Below are positions 6,665 to 13,535 of a DNA stretch of 17,924 bases, one piece after another. How positions within the stretch are numbered: position 1 is the first letter of the stretch; the number at the start of each line of letters is the position of its first letter. This stretch comes from CAJWGI01 sp036011785. GTDB lineage: Bacteria > Chloroflexota > Anaerolineae > Anaerolineales > UBA11657. Below the pieces are notes generated by a model. The model saw only the letters and a list, made by a program, of their open reading frames with translations, was not told where the DNA came from and searched no databases. The DNA is taken from positions 1 through 17,924 of the forward strand of contig DASCOB010000049.1 of assembly GCA_036011785.1 (NCBI GenBank), read 5' to 3'. Both the position numbers and the translations under genes were made by a program.

Positions 6665-6823
6665 TTATGTGCCGCCTCCGAGCGATTCCATCAGACTGGT
6701 GAACATGTCACCAATCGCCGGCCCGAGCAGCGCCAGAATCACTATAACGACTACGGCTACCAATACCAGGATCAACGCGTATTCCACCAGGCCCTGACCC
6801 TGTTCATCCGTGGAAAATGGCAT
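6665..6823 (-). CDS. Flp-type (type IVb) pilin
   Basis: This 52-residue protein reads MPFSTDEQGQGLVEYALILV at its start and continues as one hydrophobic helix of about 22 residues, then GPAIGDMFTSLMESLGGGT. This is the Flp/Fap pilin layout: a short charged leader, then Gly followed five residues later by Glu-Tyr. Cleavage by a TadV-like prepilin peptidase would fall after Gly9, leaving Glu14 at position +5 of the mature pilin. The helix packs such pilins into a thin pilus used for adhesion or surface contact. AAGGAG lies about 11 bases before the ATG and a strong promoter further upstream (6864-6892). No other tad assembly gene is in the window, so this is an isolated pilin gene or one outside the main tad locus. 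Confidence 0.9.
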   Translation of the reverse strand: MPFSTDEQGQGLVEYALILVLVAVVVIVILALLGPAIGDMFTSLMESLGGGT

Positions 6824-6863
6824 AGTTTGGCGCTCCTTAATCCAATGTAGATGCTGTGCTCAA

Positions 6864-6892
6864 AGTATAGTCAATATGGCGACGCGTTGCAA
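6864..6892 (-). promoter_or_regulatory. Promoter of the Flp pilin gene
   Basis: On the minus strand, TTGCAA (6892-6887) and TATACT (6869-6864) are separated by 17 bases; both are close to the sigma70 consensus. Transcription would begin near 6857, about 34 bases before the pilin ATG, with room for the AAGGAG ribosome binding site. It lies just past the wecB stop at 6912 and may also drive hpf and the gene after it. Confidence 0.7.
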
Positions 6893-6911
6893 GTGTGCGC
6901 TGCGTGCTGCC

Positions 6912-8024
6912 CTAACCTTGAGGCTGCCGCAACAATATCTCCACGATTCTCTGCGCCGCACGACCGTCCCCGAAGGGATTGACCGCCTGTGCCATTTCTT
7001 GGTGTGCGTCCTCATCTTCCAGAAGGCGCGTGGTTGTGACCACTATTTTTCGTGTTTCGGCGCCTACCAGCGTGGCTGTCCCAGCATCGATTGCTTCGGG
7101 GCGCTCGGTGACTACCCGCATCACCAGCACCGGCACGCCGAGGCCGGGGGCTTCCTCTTGAATGCCGCCCGAATCGGTGAGAATAAGATGTGCTCGTTTC
7201 ATCAGATGGGCGAAGGTCAGGTAGTCCAGCGGTGGAAGCAGGCTGATGTTGGCATTACCTCCCAGCGCTTTCCTGACCGGGCCGTTCACGCGGGGGTTGG
7301 GATGAACCGGATAGACGATGTGCGCGTCGTCACGGCGTGCCAATTCCAGCAGGGCGGCGATAATGCGTCCTAGCGGCGCCCCGAAGTTCTCGCGGCGGTG
7401 GGCGGTCACCAGAATCAAGCGTTTCTTTTCCGGCAGCGCGCCCAAAATTTCTATGGATGATCGCGGCAACCGGCGCGCGGTGATCACCTGCAGCGCATCG
7501 ATAACGGTATTGCCAGTGACGTGCACGCTTTCTTCCGGGATTCCCTCGCGCAGCAAAGCGCTGCGCGCATTCTCCGTGGGGGCGAAGTGTAGGCTGGCGG
7601 CGTGATCAGTCAGCGCACGGTTGAGCTCTTCGGGGAATGGATTGGTGCGGTCGTAGGTGCGCAGTCCGGCCTCCACATGACCCACGGGCATGCGGGCGTA
7701 AGCGGCTGCCAGCGTGGCAGCCAGCACCGTGGTGGTGTCGCCCTGCACCAGCATCCAATCTGGCTGCAAATCTGCGATTATAGGCTGGATGCGTTCCAAT
7801 ACATGCGCGAACACGTCAGTGGGGGCCTGGTCTGCGCTCATCACATCAAGGTCATAGTCCGGTCTGATATCGAAAAGGCGAAGCACCTGGTCGAGCAGCT
7901 GCCGGTGTTGCGCGGTGACTAGCACGTGCGCCTGCACGCCCGGGCTGCCCGCTAGCGCAGCCACCACCGGGGCCATCTTGACCGCTTCGGGGCGGGTCCC
8001 GATGACTGAAAGAATCTTCATCAT
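6912..8024 (-). CDS. wecB: UDP-N-acetylglucosamine 2-epimerase (non-hydrolysing)
   Basis: The protein has 370 residues, the family length. It interconverts UDP-GlcNAc and UDP-ManNAc in the cytoplasm, feeding ManNAc-containing surface polymers. Diagnostic motifs are in order: ILSVIGTRPEAVKMAPV at the N-terminus, LVQGDTTT, GHVEAGLRT, PFPEELNR, VTGNTVIDAL, VTAHRREN, VHPNPRV, and TDSGGIQEEAPGLGVPVLV followed by TERPEAIDAGT. The usual RDTTERPE reads RVVTERPE here, a change in a loop that varies among homologues. I chose the ATG at 8024 (MMKILSV): it makes an ATGA overlap with the rlmN stop and has AAAGG just upstream. The next Met (8021) is equally possible, and the upstream Met at 8060 would only add 12 unlike residues. 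It is third in the HAD-rlmN-wecB chain. Confidence 0.94.
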   Translation of the reverse strand: MMKILSVIGTRPEAVKMAPVVAALAGSPGVQAHVLVTAQHRQLLDQVLRLFDIRPDYDLDVMSADQAPTDVFAHVLERIQPIIADLQPDWMLVQGDTTTVLAATLAAAYARMPVGHVEAGLRTYDRTNPFPEELNRALTDHAASLHFAPTENARSALLREGIPEESVHVTGNTVIDALQVITARRLPRSSIEILGALPEKKRLILVTAHRRENFGAPLGRIIAALLELARRDDAHIVYPVHPNPRVNGPVRKALGGNANISLLPPLDYLTFAHLMKRAHLILTDSGGIQEEAPGLGVPVLVMRVVTERPEAIDAGTATLVGAETRKIVVTTTRLLEDEDAHQEMAQAVNPFGDGRAAQRIVEILLRQPQG

Positions 8025-9070
8025 TGCGCCTTTGCGCGCTGGGAGCGCAATTGGCCGCAACCCGCGCGGATATCCAATCCGCGGCGCACACGTACTGTTG
8101 CGGGGATTCCGGCTGCGTTCAACTGCGCTTTGAAACGCGCCGCCGATTCTCTGTGGGCCGGGGCGGCAGAGTAATCCGCTGTGGGGTTCAGCGGGATGAG
8201 ATTCACGTGGCAGTGCATGCCGGTGAGCAGTTCGCAGAGGGCGTCCGCCTGCGCTACATCGTCATTGACACCATCGATGAGTGCCCACTCGAAGGTCAAG
8301 CGTCGCCGCGTAAGTTCAGTATATTCGCGGCATGCGGCCAGCAGCGTCGCGAGCGGGTAGCGGCGGTTGACGGGCATTAACCGGCTGCGCAGTTCGTCGG
8401 TGGCGGCGTGGAGCGAGACTGCCAATTGCTCGCGTCGCCCGGCATGCGCAAAACGCTGGATGGCGGGCGTGAGCCCGGCCGTGGATACAGTGATGCGTCT
8501 AGCGCTCATGGCCATGCCTTGTGCGTCGCTCAACCGGTCGAGCGCGGCCAGCGAGTTTGCGTAATTGTGGAACGGTTCGCCCATTCCCATCAGCACAATA
8601 TTGGTCAATGTGAGCCCTTCGGTGCGCAGCAGACGGGAAGCCCACAGCGCCTGCGCGACAATCTCGCCTACGGTCAGATTGCGCTCAAAACCCATTTGCC
8701 CGGTGGCGCAGAACTGACATCCGAGGGCGCAGCCCACCTGCGTGGAGATGCACACAGTGCGCCGTTTGCGGTAGCTCATCAACACGGTTTCAATCTGCTT
8801 TCCGTCCGGCAGGTGAAAGAGAGCTTTAGTCGTGCGGCCATCCGCGGAGCGGAGATCGGTGACTGGCGTGAGATTGCCGAGGCTGAATTCCACCGTCAGG
8901 CGCTTCCGCAGGCTGTCGGGCAGGCTGGTGGCTGCCTGGAATGAGCCAACTTGCTGCTGGTATATGGCGCACCAGATTTGGCGGGCACGATAATCTGGCT
9001 CCCCCCATGCGCGCAGCTTTCTCTGCAGGCTGCCGGCGGTCATGTCCAGAAGATTGTTCATTGTGGTCAT
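8021..9070 (-). CDS. rlmN: Dual-specificity RNA methyltransferase (23S rRNA A2503 / tRNA A37)
   Basis: This 349-residue radical-SAM enzyme makes C2-methyladenosine at 23S A2503 and, in known members, in certain tRNAs. The iron-sulfur motif CxxxCxxC is at Cys114, Cys118 and Cys121 (VGCALGCQFCATGQMGF). Cys107 and Cys338 (RAGCGQL) match the two catalytic cysteines of the E. coli enzyme by spacing. GMGEPFHNY at residues 162-170 is the conserved SAM-binding loop, and the N-terminal helical RNA-binding accessory domain is present (residues 1-80). All key residues are in place, so the enzyme should be active. Its ATG at 9070 overlaps the HAD stop as ATGA, and its own TGA overlaps the wecB start in the same way, so translation of all three genes is probably coupled. 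Confidence 0.95.
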   Translation of the reverse strand: MTTMNNLLDMTAGSLQRKLRAWGEPDYRARQIWCAIYQQQVGSFQAATSLPDSLRKRLTVEFSLGNLTPVTDLRSADGRTTKALFHLPDGKQIETVLMSYRKRRTVCISTQVGCALGCQFCATGQMGFERNLTVGEIVAQALWASRLLRTEGLTLTNIVLMGMGEPFHNYANSLAALDRLSDAQGMAMSARRITVSTAGLTPAIQRFAHAGRREQLAVSLHAATDELRSRLMPVNRRYPLATLLAACREYTELTRRRLTFEWALIDGVNDDVAQADALCELLTGMHCHVNLIPLNPTADYSAAPAHRESAARFKAQLNAAGIPATVRVRRGLDIRAGCGQLRSQRAKAQ

Positions 9071-9891
9071 CGCGCCGCGGCCGCCGGTGTGGTCTTCGGT
9101 TCGGAGAGCATAGCACTGGTCGCTTCCGGCAAGCCCGGCAAAACCAGGTCAGGTTGCAGTTCGCTCTGCGCCAACGCTGCGCGGGTGGTCACCCCGGTCA
9201 GCAGCAGCAGGCTGGCAATGTCGGCGCGCTGCGCGCCGAGTATGTCGGTTTCCAGCCGGTCACCAATCACCAGCGTCTCGGCTGCGGTCGCCCCCAGCCG
9301 TTGCAGCGCTTGCTCGTATAGCGGAGGCTCGGGCTTCCCGATCACAATTGGCGTCTCACCGGTTGCGGTCTGCAGCGCTGCCAGAATAGCGCCAGTGCCG
9401 ATGCCGATGCCCTTCTCGGTCGGGTAAGTGGCGTCCGCGTTGGTGCCGACAAAAACGGCGCCGGCGCGGATGTTGCGCACGGCGCAATCCAACTTGGCCC
9501 AATTGAGTTCGAAATCAAAACCCACCACGACATAGGTCGGGTTTTCGTCGCTGAGAACGAAGCTTTGCTCTTGCAGTGCGGCGCGTAGGCCATCGCCGCC
9601 GATGACCGACACGCGGGTGCCCGTCGGGGTCGCGCCGGCAAGGTAGCTGGCTGTGGCCTGCGCGGACGTCAGGATTTCGTCCGCTGCCACCTGCACTCCC
9701 ATGCGCTCCAGTTTCGCCACGTATTGCGGAACGGTGCGGCTTGAATTGTTCGTGGCCAGCACGATGCGGCGCTCGCTCTCGCGCAGCACTTTGAAGAATG
9801 CACCCAGACCGGGCAGCGCAGTTTCGCCGCGCCAGAGCACGCCATCCATGTCGATAATCAGGTTGCGCCACTGCGCTATGCTCACGCTCAT
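9067..9891 (-). CDS. HAD-superfamily class IIA phosphatase (NagD-like)
   Basis: The protein has 274 residues. HAD motif I is IIDMDGVLWRG, with nucleophile Asp14 and general acid/base Asp16. Motif II is LATNNSS (Thr47), motif III holds the Lys of VIGKPEPPLYEQ, and motif IV is VIGDRLETDILGA. The large cap between motifs II and III, with SVIGGDGLRAALQ and FVGTNADATYPTEKG, is the class IIA type seen in NagD, phosphoglycolate and p-nitrophenyl phosphatases. It hydrolyses a small phosphate ester in the cytoplasm; the physiological substrate cannot be read, though the shared operon with wecB makes a nucleotide or amino-sugar metabolite possible. The short tail is Ala/Thr-rich. No clear promoter lies in the 89 bases before it, and a hairpin separates it from clpP. 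Confidence 0.9.
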   Translation of the reverse strand: MSVSIAQWRNLIIDMDGVLWRGETALPGLGAFFKVLRESERRIVLATNNSSRTVPQYVAKLERMGVQVAADEILTSAQATASYLAGATPTGTRVSVIGGDGLRAALQEQSFVLSDENPTYVVVGFDFELNWAKLDCAVRNIRAGAVFVGTNADATYPTEKGIGIGTGAILAALQTATGETPIVIGKPEPPLYEQALQRLGATAAETLVIGDRLETDILGAQRADIASLLLLTGVTTRAALAQSELQPDLVLPGLPEATSAMLSEPKTTPAAAAR

Positions 9892-9922
9892 AACCTAACT
9901 GGTCGCGAGGCGATTAACGGCC

Positions 9923-9948
9923 ATGGGGCGACCGGCGGATCGCCCCAT
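9923..9948. terminator. Hairpin between clpP and the HAD gene
   Basis: ATGGGGCGA (9923-9931) and TCGCCCCAT (9940-9948) form a perfect 9 bp stem with an 8-base loop. It lies 33 bases past the clpP stop at 9981, in the right place for a clpP terminator. On the minus strand no U-run follows (GGCCGTTAAT), so if it terminates it is weak or Rho-assisted; it may instead protect the 3' end or permit read-through into the HAD gene. Confidence 0.4.
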
Positions 9949-9980
9949 TTCGCTGCTGCTATTGCCAGTCACGCTGGCGT

Positions 9981-10637
9981 TCATTTTTTCTTGGACTTCT
10001 TCGTCTTTTTGCCCTTTGCGTCATCTTCGGCGTGCTTTTCATCGTCAGCGCTGGTTGGCTCAAGCACCTCGTCGATGATCCCGTACTCCACCGCTTGATG
10101 CGCGGTCATCCAGTAATCGCGATCGGTGTCGCGCTCGATGACCTCGAAATCCTGCCCGGTGTGCTCGGACAGAATCTCGTTAAGCCGCGTGCGCAACCGC
10201 ACGATTTCCTTCGCCTGAATCTCGATGTCGCGCGCCTGACCCTCCGCACCCCCAAGTGGTTGATGCAAATGGATGGTGGCGTTGGGCAGCGCATAGCGCT
10301 GTCCTGGGGTTCCAGCAGTGAGCAGTACAGTGCCGAAAGATGCCGTCACCCCGACGGCATAAGTGGCGATGGGTGCGCGCACCAGCCGCATGGTGTCGTA
10401 CACGGCCAACCCTGCGTAAATCATCCCGCCGGGGCTGTTCACGTACATGTTAATCTGCTTTTCCGGATCCTGTTGGTCAAGGTAAAGCAGTTGTGCCACC
10501 ATCAGGTTGGCCACGTGGTCGGTGATGGCCGTGCCCATGAACACAATGCGCTCCTTCAAGAGCAGTGAGTAAATGTCGTAGGCGCGCTCGCCACGACCAG
10601 TGGATTCAATTACCATGGGGATCAAGTTTTCGTTCAT
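9981..10637 (-). CDS. clpP: ATP-dependent Clp protease proteolytic subunit
   Basis: The protein has 218 residues. Serine protease triad by motif and spacing: Ser100 (GVTASFG), His125 (IHLHQPLGG), Asp174 (ERDTDRDYWM). The spacings of 25 and 74 residues from the Ser equal those of E. coli ClpP. MYVNSPGG at 64-71 is the conserved oxyanion region. Fourteen such subunits form a barrel that degrades proteins fed by ClpX, ClpA or ClpC. It ends with an unusual acidic then lysine-rich tail (residues 195-218, ending KKTKKSKKK), which makes it longer than the common 193-207. GGAAGG stands 7 bases before the ATG. It follows tig by 26 bases, the usual tig-clpP order; clpX does not follow. Confidence 0.95.
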   Translation of the reverse strand: MNENLIPMVIESTGRGERAYDIYSLLLKERIVFMGTAITDHVANLMVAQLLYLDQQDPEKQINMYVNSPGGMIYAGLAVYDTMRLVRAPIATYAVGVTASFGTVLLTAGTPGQRYALPNATIHLHQPLGGAEGQARDIEIQAKEIVRLRTRLNEILSEHTGQDFEVIERDTDRDYWMTAHQAVEYGIIDEVLEPTSADDEKHAEDDAKGKKTKKSKKK

Positions 10638-10663
10638 CGGTTTGCCTTCCTGTTTTTGGTAGA

Positions 10664-12070
10664 TTATTCGCTGTCGGCAGCCGCTGCAGGTGTGTCTTCC
10701 GCAGTCTCAGCGCCGCTGTCGTCTGTGGCGTCGGCTGCGGCTTCCGGATCGGTTTTCGGGGCTAGTTCCGGCGCTTCGCCCTTTCCGATGGCCTCCAGCC
10801 GTGCAAGCGCCATTTCCGTAAGCAGATCCAGTTCCACGGAGCGGCGGCCATTGTCCTTGCGCAGCATAGCGCGGATCTTGTCGGCCGAATCTCCGAACGG
10901 AGCCGCAGTCTTCTCTATGTGCTCGTCAACTTGTTTTCCGTCCACCGCGAGACTCTCCGCTTCCACAATCTCGGTGAGCATCAGTGAACGCTGTAGCTGT
11001 GCGACGGCATCGGGCTCAATCTCGGCGCGATACTGTTCTTCGGATTTGTTCTCAACCTTCAGGTAATCCGGAAGCGTTAGGCCGCGGGATCGCAACGCGC
11101 GCTCCTGTTCCTTCACAAGGTTGTTGACCCTTTCCCGCAGCATGATTGGCGGGAAGGAGACCTCGCAACCCTGAAGCACCGCATCGACGACCTCGCGGTG
11201 GTATTCGCGGCTATTTTGCGCGCTGGCGGCCTGCTCAAGCTGCTCCCGTACCGCCACGCGCAATTCCAGTAAGGTCTCATATTCGCCTGAGACCAGCACG
11301 GCGAATTCATCATTCATTTCTGGCAGGGTGCGACTCTTGGCCCCCTTGCACTTGATAGTCCAGTGTACCCTCTGGCCCGCCAAGTTTTCGTTCGCGTAGT
11401 CCTCTGGAAAATGCAGCTCAAACTCGCGCGTCTCGTCTATCTCCATGCCCATCAATTTGGCGGTCAGGCCGGGCATTGGCCACTCGGATTCGGCCTCCAG
11501 CAGCAAGTCTATGTCTTTTTCGTCAGCAAGGGTTTCCGCGTCCTCGTCCCCGTGGTTTAGCGTGCCGCGGGCGTCCATGGTGAGAACATCACCAAGTTGC
11601 GCCGGGCGCTCGATTGGCTCGAGCAGCGCGTGCTCGGCTTGAAGGTGCCCCATGGCCTCCGCCACGGCATCGTCTGCAATCTCCACCGGCTGAAGTTTCA
11701 CTCGCACAGAGCGGTAATCACCCAAATCCACGCTCGGTGAGAGCGGCACATTGAAGGTGAAAGTGGGCGTGTCTTCGAGGGATGCGTCCGTGAGATTTCC
11801 GGGCGCGAAGGGATTGAGTTCCGTCTGCGCCAGCGCCTCTTTGTACACGCGCTGTCCGAGGTCGTCCACGGCGTTTTCCACAATCCTGTCCTCGCCCACG
11901 TGCTGTAGGATGACGTTGTAGGGCGCTTTGCCCTTGCGGAAACCCGGGATATTGACCCTGCGAGCCAGCCTGCGCGCGGCTGCGCCTTTGGCCTGATTCA
12001 GTTGCTCTGCTTCCAGTTCGACAATCAGCTGTACTTCGCAGCTCTCGATCTGGTTCGTTTTTACTTTCAA
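10664..12070 (-). CDS. tig: Trigger factor, ribosome-associated chaperone and peptidyl-prolyl isomerase
   Basis: The protein has 468 residues. The N-terminal ribosome-binding domain carries the signature NIPGFRKGKAP near residue 45, which docks on ribosomal protein L23 at the tunnel exit. The middle PPIase (FKBP-like) domain spans roughly residues 150-240 (QLGDVLTMDARGTL, then LMGMEIDETREFELHFPEDY). The C-terminal helical cradle follows (PEMNDEFA, then LELRVAVREQLE, and so on). The last 35 or so residues form an Ala/Asp/Glu-rich tail absent from the E. coli protein. I chose the TTG at 12070 because AAAGGTGG stands five bases before it and the protein then starts like other trigger factors (KVKTNQIESCEVQL). 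The open frame to 12136 runs through the tRNA gene and is discarded. It follows tRNA-Leu by 26 bases and probably shares its promoter. Confidence 0.93.
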   Translation of the reverse strand: MKVKTNQIESCEVQLIVELEAEQLNQAKGAAARRLARRVNIPGFRKGKAPYNVILQHVGEDRIVENAVDDLGQRVYKEALAQTELNPFAPGNLTDASLEDTPTFTFNVPLSPSVDLGDYRSVRVKLQPVEIADDAVAEAMGHLQAEHALLEPIERPAQLGDVLTMDARGTLNHGDEDAETLADEKDIDLLLEAESEWPMPGLTAKLMGMEIDETREFELHFPEDYANENLAGQRVHWTIKCKGAKSRTLPEMNDEFAVLVSGEYETLLELRVAVREQLEQAASAQNSREYHREVVDAVLQGCEVSFPPIMLRERVNNLVKEQERALRSRGLTLPDYLKVENKSEEQYRAEIEPDAVAQLQRSLMLTEIVEAESLAVDGKQVDEHIEKTAAPFGDSADKIRAMLRKDNGRRSVELDLLTEMALARLEAIGKGEAPELAPKTDPEAAADATDDSGAETAEDTPAAAADSE

Positions 12071-12096
12071 GCGGCCACCTTTCTCATGCCAACAGA

Positions 12097-12179
12097 TGGG
12101 GAAGGCGGGACTTGAACCCGCACGGGCTGGGCCCACGTGATCCTAAATCACGCTCGTCTGCCAATTCCGACACTTCCCC
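12097..12179 (-). tRNA. tRNA-Leu (anticodon UAG)
   Basis: The minus strand folds as a class II tRNA of 83 bases. The acceptor stem is GGGGAAG with CTTCCCC plus discriminator A (12097). The anticodon arm CGTGA-TTTAGGA-TCACG has anticodon TAG, which reads CUA and probably other CUN codons. The long variable arm has stem GGGC/GCCC, and the T arm is GCGGG-TTCAAGT-CCCGC. The 3' CCA is not encoded. The long variable arm and discriminator A are identity marks of tRNA-Leu. An extended -10 promoter lies 12 bases upstream, and tig follows 26 bases downstream. Confidence 0.96.
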
Positions 12180-12190
12180 GAACGCGCGCA

Positions 12191-12199
12191 ATTATAGCA
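12191..12199 (-). promoter_or_regulatory. Extended -10 promoter of tRNA-Leu (and probably tig)
   Basis: The minus strand reads TGCTATAAT at 12199-12191, a perfect -10 hexamer with the TGn extension, which removes the need for a -35. Standard spacing puts the transcription start near 12184, a few bases before the mature tRNA 5' end at 12179. It stands back to back with the promoter of the gene at 12237. Confidence 0.65.
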
Positions 12200-12223
12200 C
12201 GCTGAGCGTTGCCCACATGCAGG

Positions 12224-12229
12224 TATAAT
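12224..12229 (+). promoter_or_regulatory. -10 box giving a leaderless mRNA for the C39/TPR gene
   Basis: TATAAT, a perfect hexamer, ends seven bases before the ATG at 12237. Standard spacing puts the first transcribed base at 12236 or 12237, so the message would begin at its start codon. No ribosome binding site lies in the seven bases between. No convincing -35 is visible. Confidence 0.55.
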
Positions 12230-12236
12230 CGCTCTC

Positions 12237-13535
12237 ATGGGTACTCAACAACAACCCCGCTGGTCCCGGCTGCGACGAGGCTGGCGACCCTCCCGCTGGG
12301 ATCTGGCCGTGCTGGCGGCGGCGATTGCAGCGTTTGCTGTCGGGTTTTTTGGACAATGGGCGCATGCCGGAATCAGCATTTATTGGAAATGGGAGCAATT
12401 GCAGGCTGCCGCGCGAGACGCGCTCTTTCGGCGCTCGGAGAACTTGCCTCCGCCAGTAGTGGCCAGCCGGCCAGTGCAACTGCACGCCACCCCGGTTTCG
12501 GTGACCGCATCGTACGAGCAATCCGTGCATCTGGCTGAACTGACCTATGTGGTCACAACTTCCCGGGAACCGGCAGTTGGGCCCGCTATCCAGCTGCCCG
12601 AGGTTCCCCGGTCGCAGCAGCTTGCCGACTTCGAACACGAATATCAGCAGCCCAACAACTGCGGGCCGGCCACACTCGCCATCGCCATGCGTTATTGGGG
12701 CTGGCAAGGCACTCAGAGCACAATTGCGGCAGTGCTTAAACCGCAGCTGCGCGACAAAAACGTGCGCTGGGACGAACTGGTTTATTATGTGCGCACCCAC
12801 GCCGGCTGGCTGGATGCGCTCTTCCGGGTGGGCGGAGACGCCGGCACACTGGAGCGTTTTGTCAGCGCCGGTTTTCCCGTCATTATCGAGACCGGCTACG
12901 AGCTGGATGTGGGCTGGGTGGGGCACTATCTTGTGGTGAGCGGGTATGACCGCGATGCCGAGGTATTCACCGTCCAGGATGTTACCGGCGGCCCGAATCG
13001 CAAAATCTCGTACGAGAAAACGGCGGCTCTCTGGGAACAATTCAACCATCTGTATATTCTTGTTTTCCCGGCCGACAAACGCGCGGAAGTGCTGCGCCTG
13101 CTGGGTGAGGACGAGCATCTGGATGCCAACCGCTACCGCGCTCTGCGCAGGGCCCGAGCGGGCACCGAGGCCAATGTCGAAAACGCCTTCGCCTGGTTCA
13201 CGTACGGTTCCAACTTGAATTATCTCGACCGATATGGCGAGGCCACTGTGGCCTTCGACCGGGCGCGCGAGATTGGCCTGCCGTGGCGTATGCTCTTTTA
13301 CCAATTCGGGCCGTACATCGCTTACTTCAACGTTGGCCGCTATCAAGATGTGATTGATCTGGCCACGGCGACGCTGCAGGCACGCCCGGCGCTGGAAGAA
13401 TCCTATGTGTGGCGCGGATGGGCGCGTCACATGCTGGGCGACACGGTCGGGGCGCGCGCCGATTTTCGAGCGGCACTGGGGGTCAACCCCAACTTTGTCG
13501 ATGCACTCACGGCGCTAAACGTGGTGGCCGAGTGA
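12237..13535 (+). CDS. Membrane-anchored C39-like cysteine peptidase with TPR-like C-terminus
   Basis: The protein has 432 residues. A basic N-terminus is followed by one hydrophobic helix (about residues 22-42), which should anchor it with the rest outside the cytoplasm. The peptidase-like domain (about residues 120-280) has the C39-type triad: Cys142 in QQPNNCGPATLAIAM, His230 in VGHYLVVSGYD, and Asp248 in VQDVTGG. The C-terminal 120 residues are helical with TPR-like repeats (FAWFTYGSNLNYLDRYGEATVAFDRA near 318-343 and SYVWRGWARHMLGDTVGARADFRAAL near 389-414). C39 enzymes cleave double-glycine leaders, but stand-alone C39_2 proteins of this kind have largely unknown targets. Its TGA overlaps the murJ GTG as GTGA, so the two are translationally coupled and a cell-wall role is a fair inference. 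Confidence 0.82.
   Translation: MGTQQQPRWSRLRRGWRPSRWDLAVLAAAIAAFAVGFFGQWAHAGISIYWKWEQLQAAARDALFRRSENLPPPVVASRPVQLHATPVSVTASYEQSVHLAELTYVVTTSREPAVGPAIQLPEVPRSQQLADFEHEYQQPNNCGPATLAIAMRYWGWQGTQSTIAAVLKPQLRDKNVRWDELVYYVRTHAGWLDALFRVGGDAGTLERFVSAGFPVIIETGYELDVGWVGHYLVVSGYDRDAEVFTVQDVTGGPNRKISYEKTAALWEQFNHLYILVFPADKRAEVLRLLGEDEHLDANRYRALRRARAGTEANVENAFAWFTYGSNLNYLDRYGEATVAFDRAREIGLPWRMLFYQFGPYIAYFNVGRYQDVIDLATATLQARPALEESYVWRGWARHMLGDTVGARADFRAALGVNPNFVDALTALNVVAE

Noticed and set aside
6810..7373. Plus-strand 187-residue frame over the wecB 3' end and the pilin promoter
   Set aside because: It is a shadow of wecB with no ribosome binding site or recognisable domain.
12071..12136. Trigger factor start at 12136
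   Set aside because: The extension is the translation of part of the tRNA-Leu gene. The TTG at 12070 has a strong ribosome binding site and gives the family N-terminus.
12097..12179. tRNA-Leu as an integration (att) site
   Set aside because: No repeat of the tRNA 3' end and no integrase occur nearby; the tRNA is directly followed by the conserved tig-clpP genes.
12192..13430. A 412-residue open frame on the minus strand opposite the C39/TPR gene
   Set aside because: The plus-strand frame has a full peptidase motif set, an anchor helix and a promoter. The minus frame has no recognisable domain and runs over the C39 promoter, so it is a GC-rich shadow.
13409..13531. murJ start at 13409
   Set aside because: It lies inside the C39/TPR gene and adds 41 Arg/Gly-rich residues before the first helix. 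The GTG at 13532 gives the normal overlap and N-terminus.
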